Shown here: positions 63,990 to 64,000 of the stretch, in pieces | Numbering within the stretch: the first letter of the stretch is position 1 | Layout: each line of letters opens with the position of its first letter | Assembly (NCBI GenBank): GCA_001931535.1 | Contig: CP016211.1 | Coordinates: 3,004,501-3,068,500 of the forward strand | Source of the DNA: Minicystis rosea | GTDB taxonomy: Bacteria > Myxococcota_A > Polyangia > Polyangiales > Polyangiaceae | Direction: 5' to 3' | Length of the DNA: 64,000 nucleotides | Position numbers and translations under genes: made by a program | Notes under the pieces: generated by a model | Database searches by the model: none | What the model was told of the DNA's origin: nothing | Seen by the model: the letters and a program-made list of their open reading frames with translations, nothing else

Positions 63990-64000
63990 ATGCATCCCGA
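63990..64000 (+). CDS. Possible start of a gene running off the right edge
   Basis: GAGAGGA followed by CGC and an ATG at 63990 looks like a ribosome-binding site and start. Only the first codons (Met-His-Pro) are inside the window, so nothing can be said about the product. Confidence 0.25.

Overview
This window reads as chromosomal DNA of a myxobacterium, most likely of the order Polyangiales (Sorangium/Polyangium/Labilithrix-like). The evidence is the very high GC content, the many predicted lipoproteins with Gly/Ser/Thr-rich linkers after the lipobox, a multiheme cytochrome ending in a MYXO-CTERM-like sorting tail, a Ser/Thr kinase fused to an AAA/TPR signalling module, large histidine kinases, and an atypical sigma factor. 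The species cannot be named from the sequence alone. Long open frames lie antisense to nearly every gene because of the GC bias. I treated them as shadows.

Layout. 1-11.6 kb holds a partial sigma factor, lipoproteins, a TrpF-like isomerase, an MbfA-type ferritin-VIT1 protein, a frameshifted sterol-desaturase-family gene, an M20 peptidase, a PHB-depolymerase-like esterase and a C39-like cysteine protease. 11.6-25.8 kb is an oxidoreductase and regulator patchwork: MarR/aldo-keto reductase, SnoaL-like/TetR, a radical SAM protein joined to an unrecognised domain, a secreted five-heme cytochrome, a RibD-type reductase, FAD monooxygenase/LysR, and methyltransferase/MerR. 25.8-41.9 kb is signalling: a ~1,300-residue Ser/Thr kinase-ATPase, tRNA-Glu(TTC), a DUF1592/DUF1552 pair, two overlapping histidine kinases (one with eight exact 276-bp HAMP units), a response regulator and an astacin/matrixin-type lipoprotein protease. 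42.3-46.0 kb has DUF2304/GT2, a barrel-like protein and moxR.

46.0-54.4 kb is the most interesting part. A tightly coupled operon encodes a VgrG carrying a peptidoglycan-binding tail, a proline-rich protein with an E-D-T lysozyme-like signature, and three lipoproteins with formylglycine-generating-enzyme folds that lack the catalytic cysteines. It looks like an orphan type VI secretion effector/immunity island. It sits between moxR and the DUF58 and transglutaminase genes that normally follow moxR directly.

54.4-64 kb resumes with DUF58, TgpA-like transglutaminase, a zinc-type oxidoreductase, an L,D-transpeptidase lipoprotein and two membrane proteins of unknown function. Regulatory signals include a perfect MerR palindrome, several convergent-gene hairpins, and a recurring TAGGGT -10-like element that in two places lies only 6-7 nt before a start codon, suggesting leaderless transcripts.
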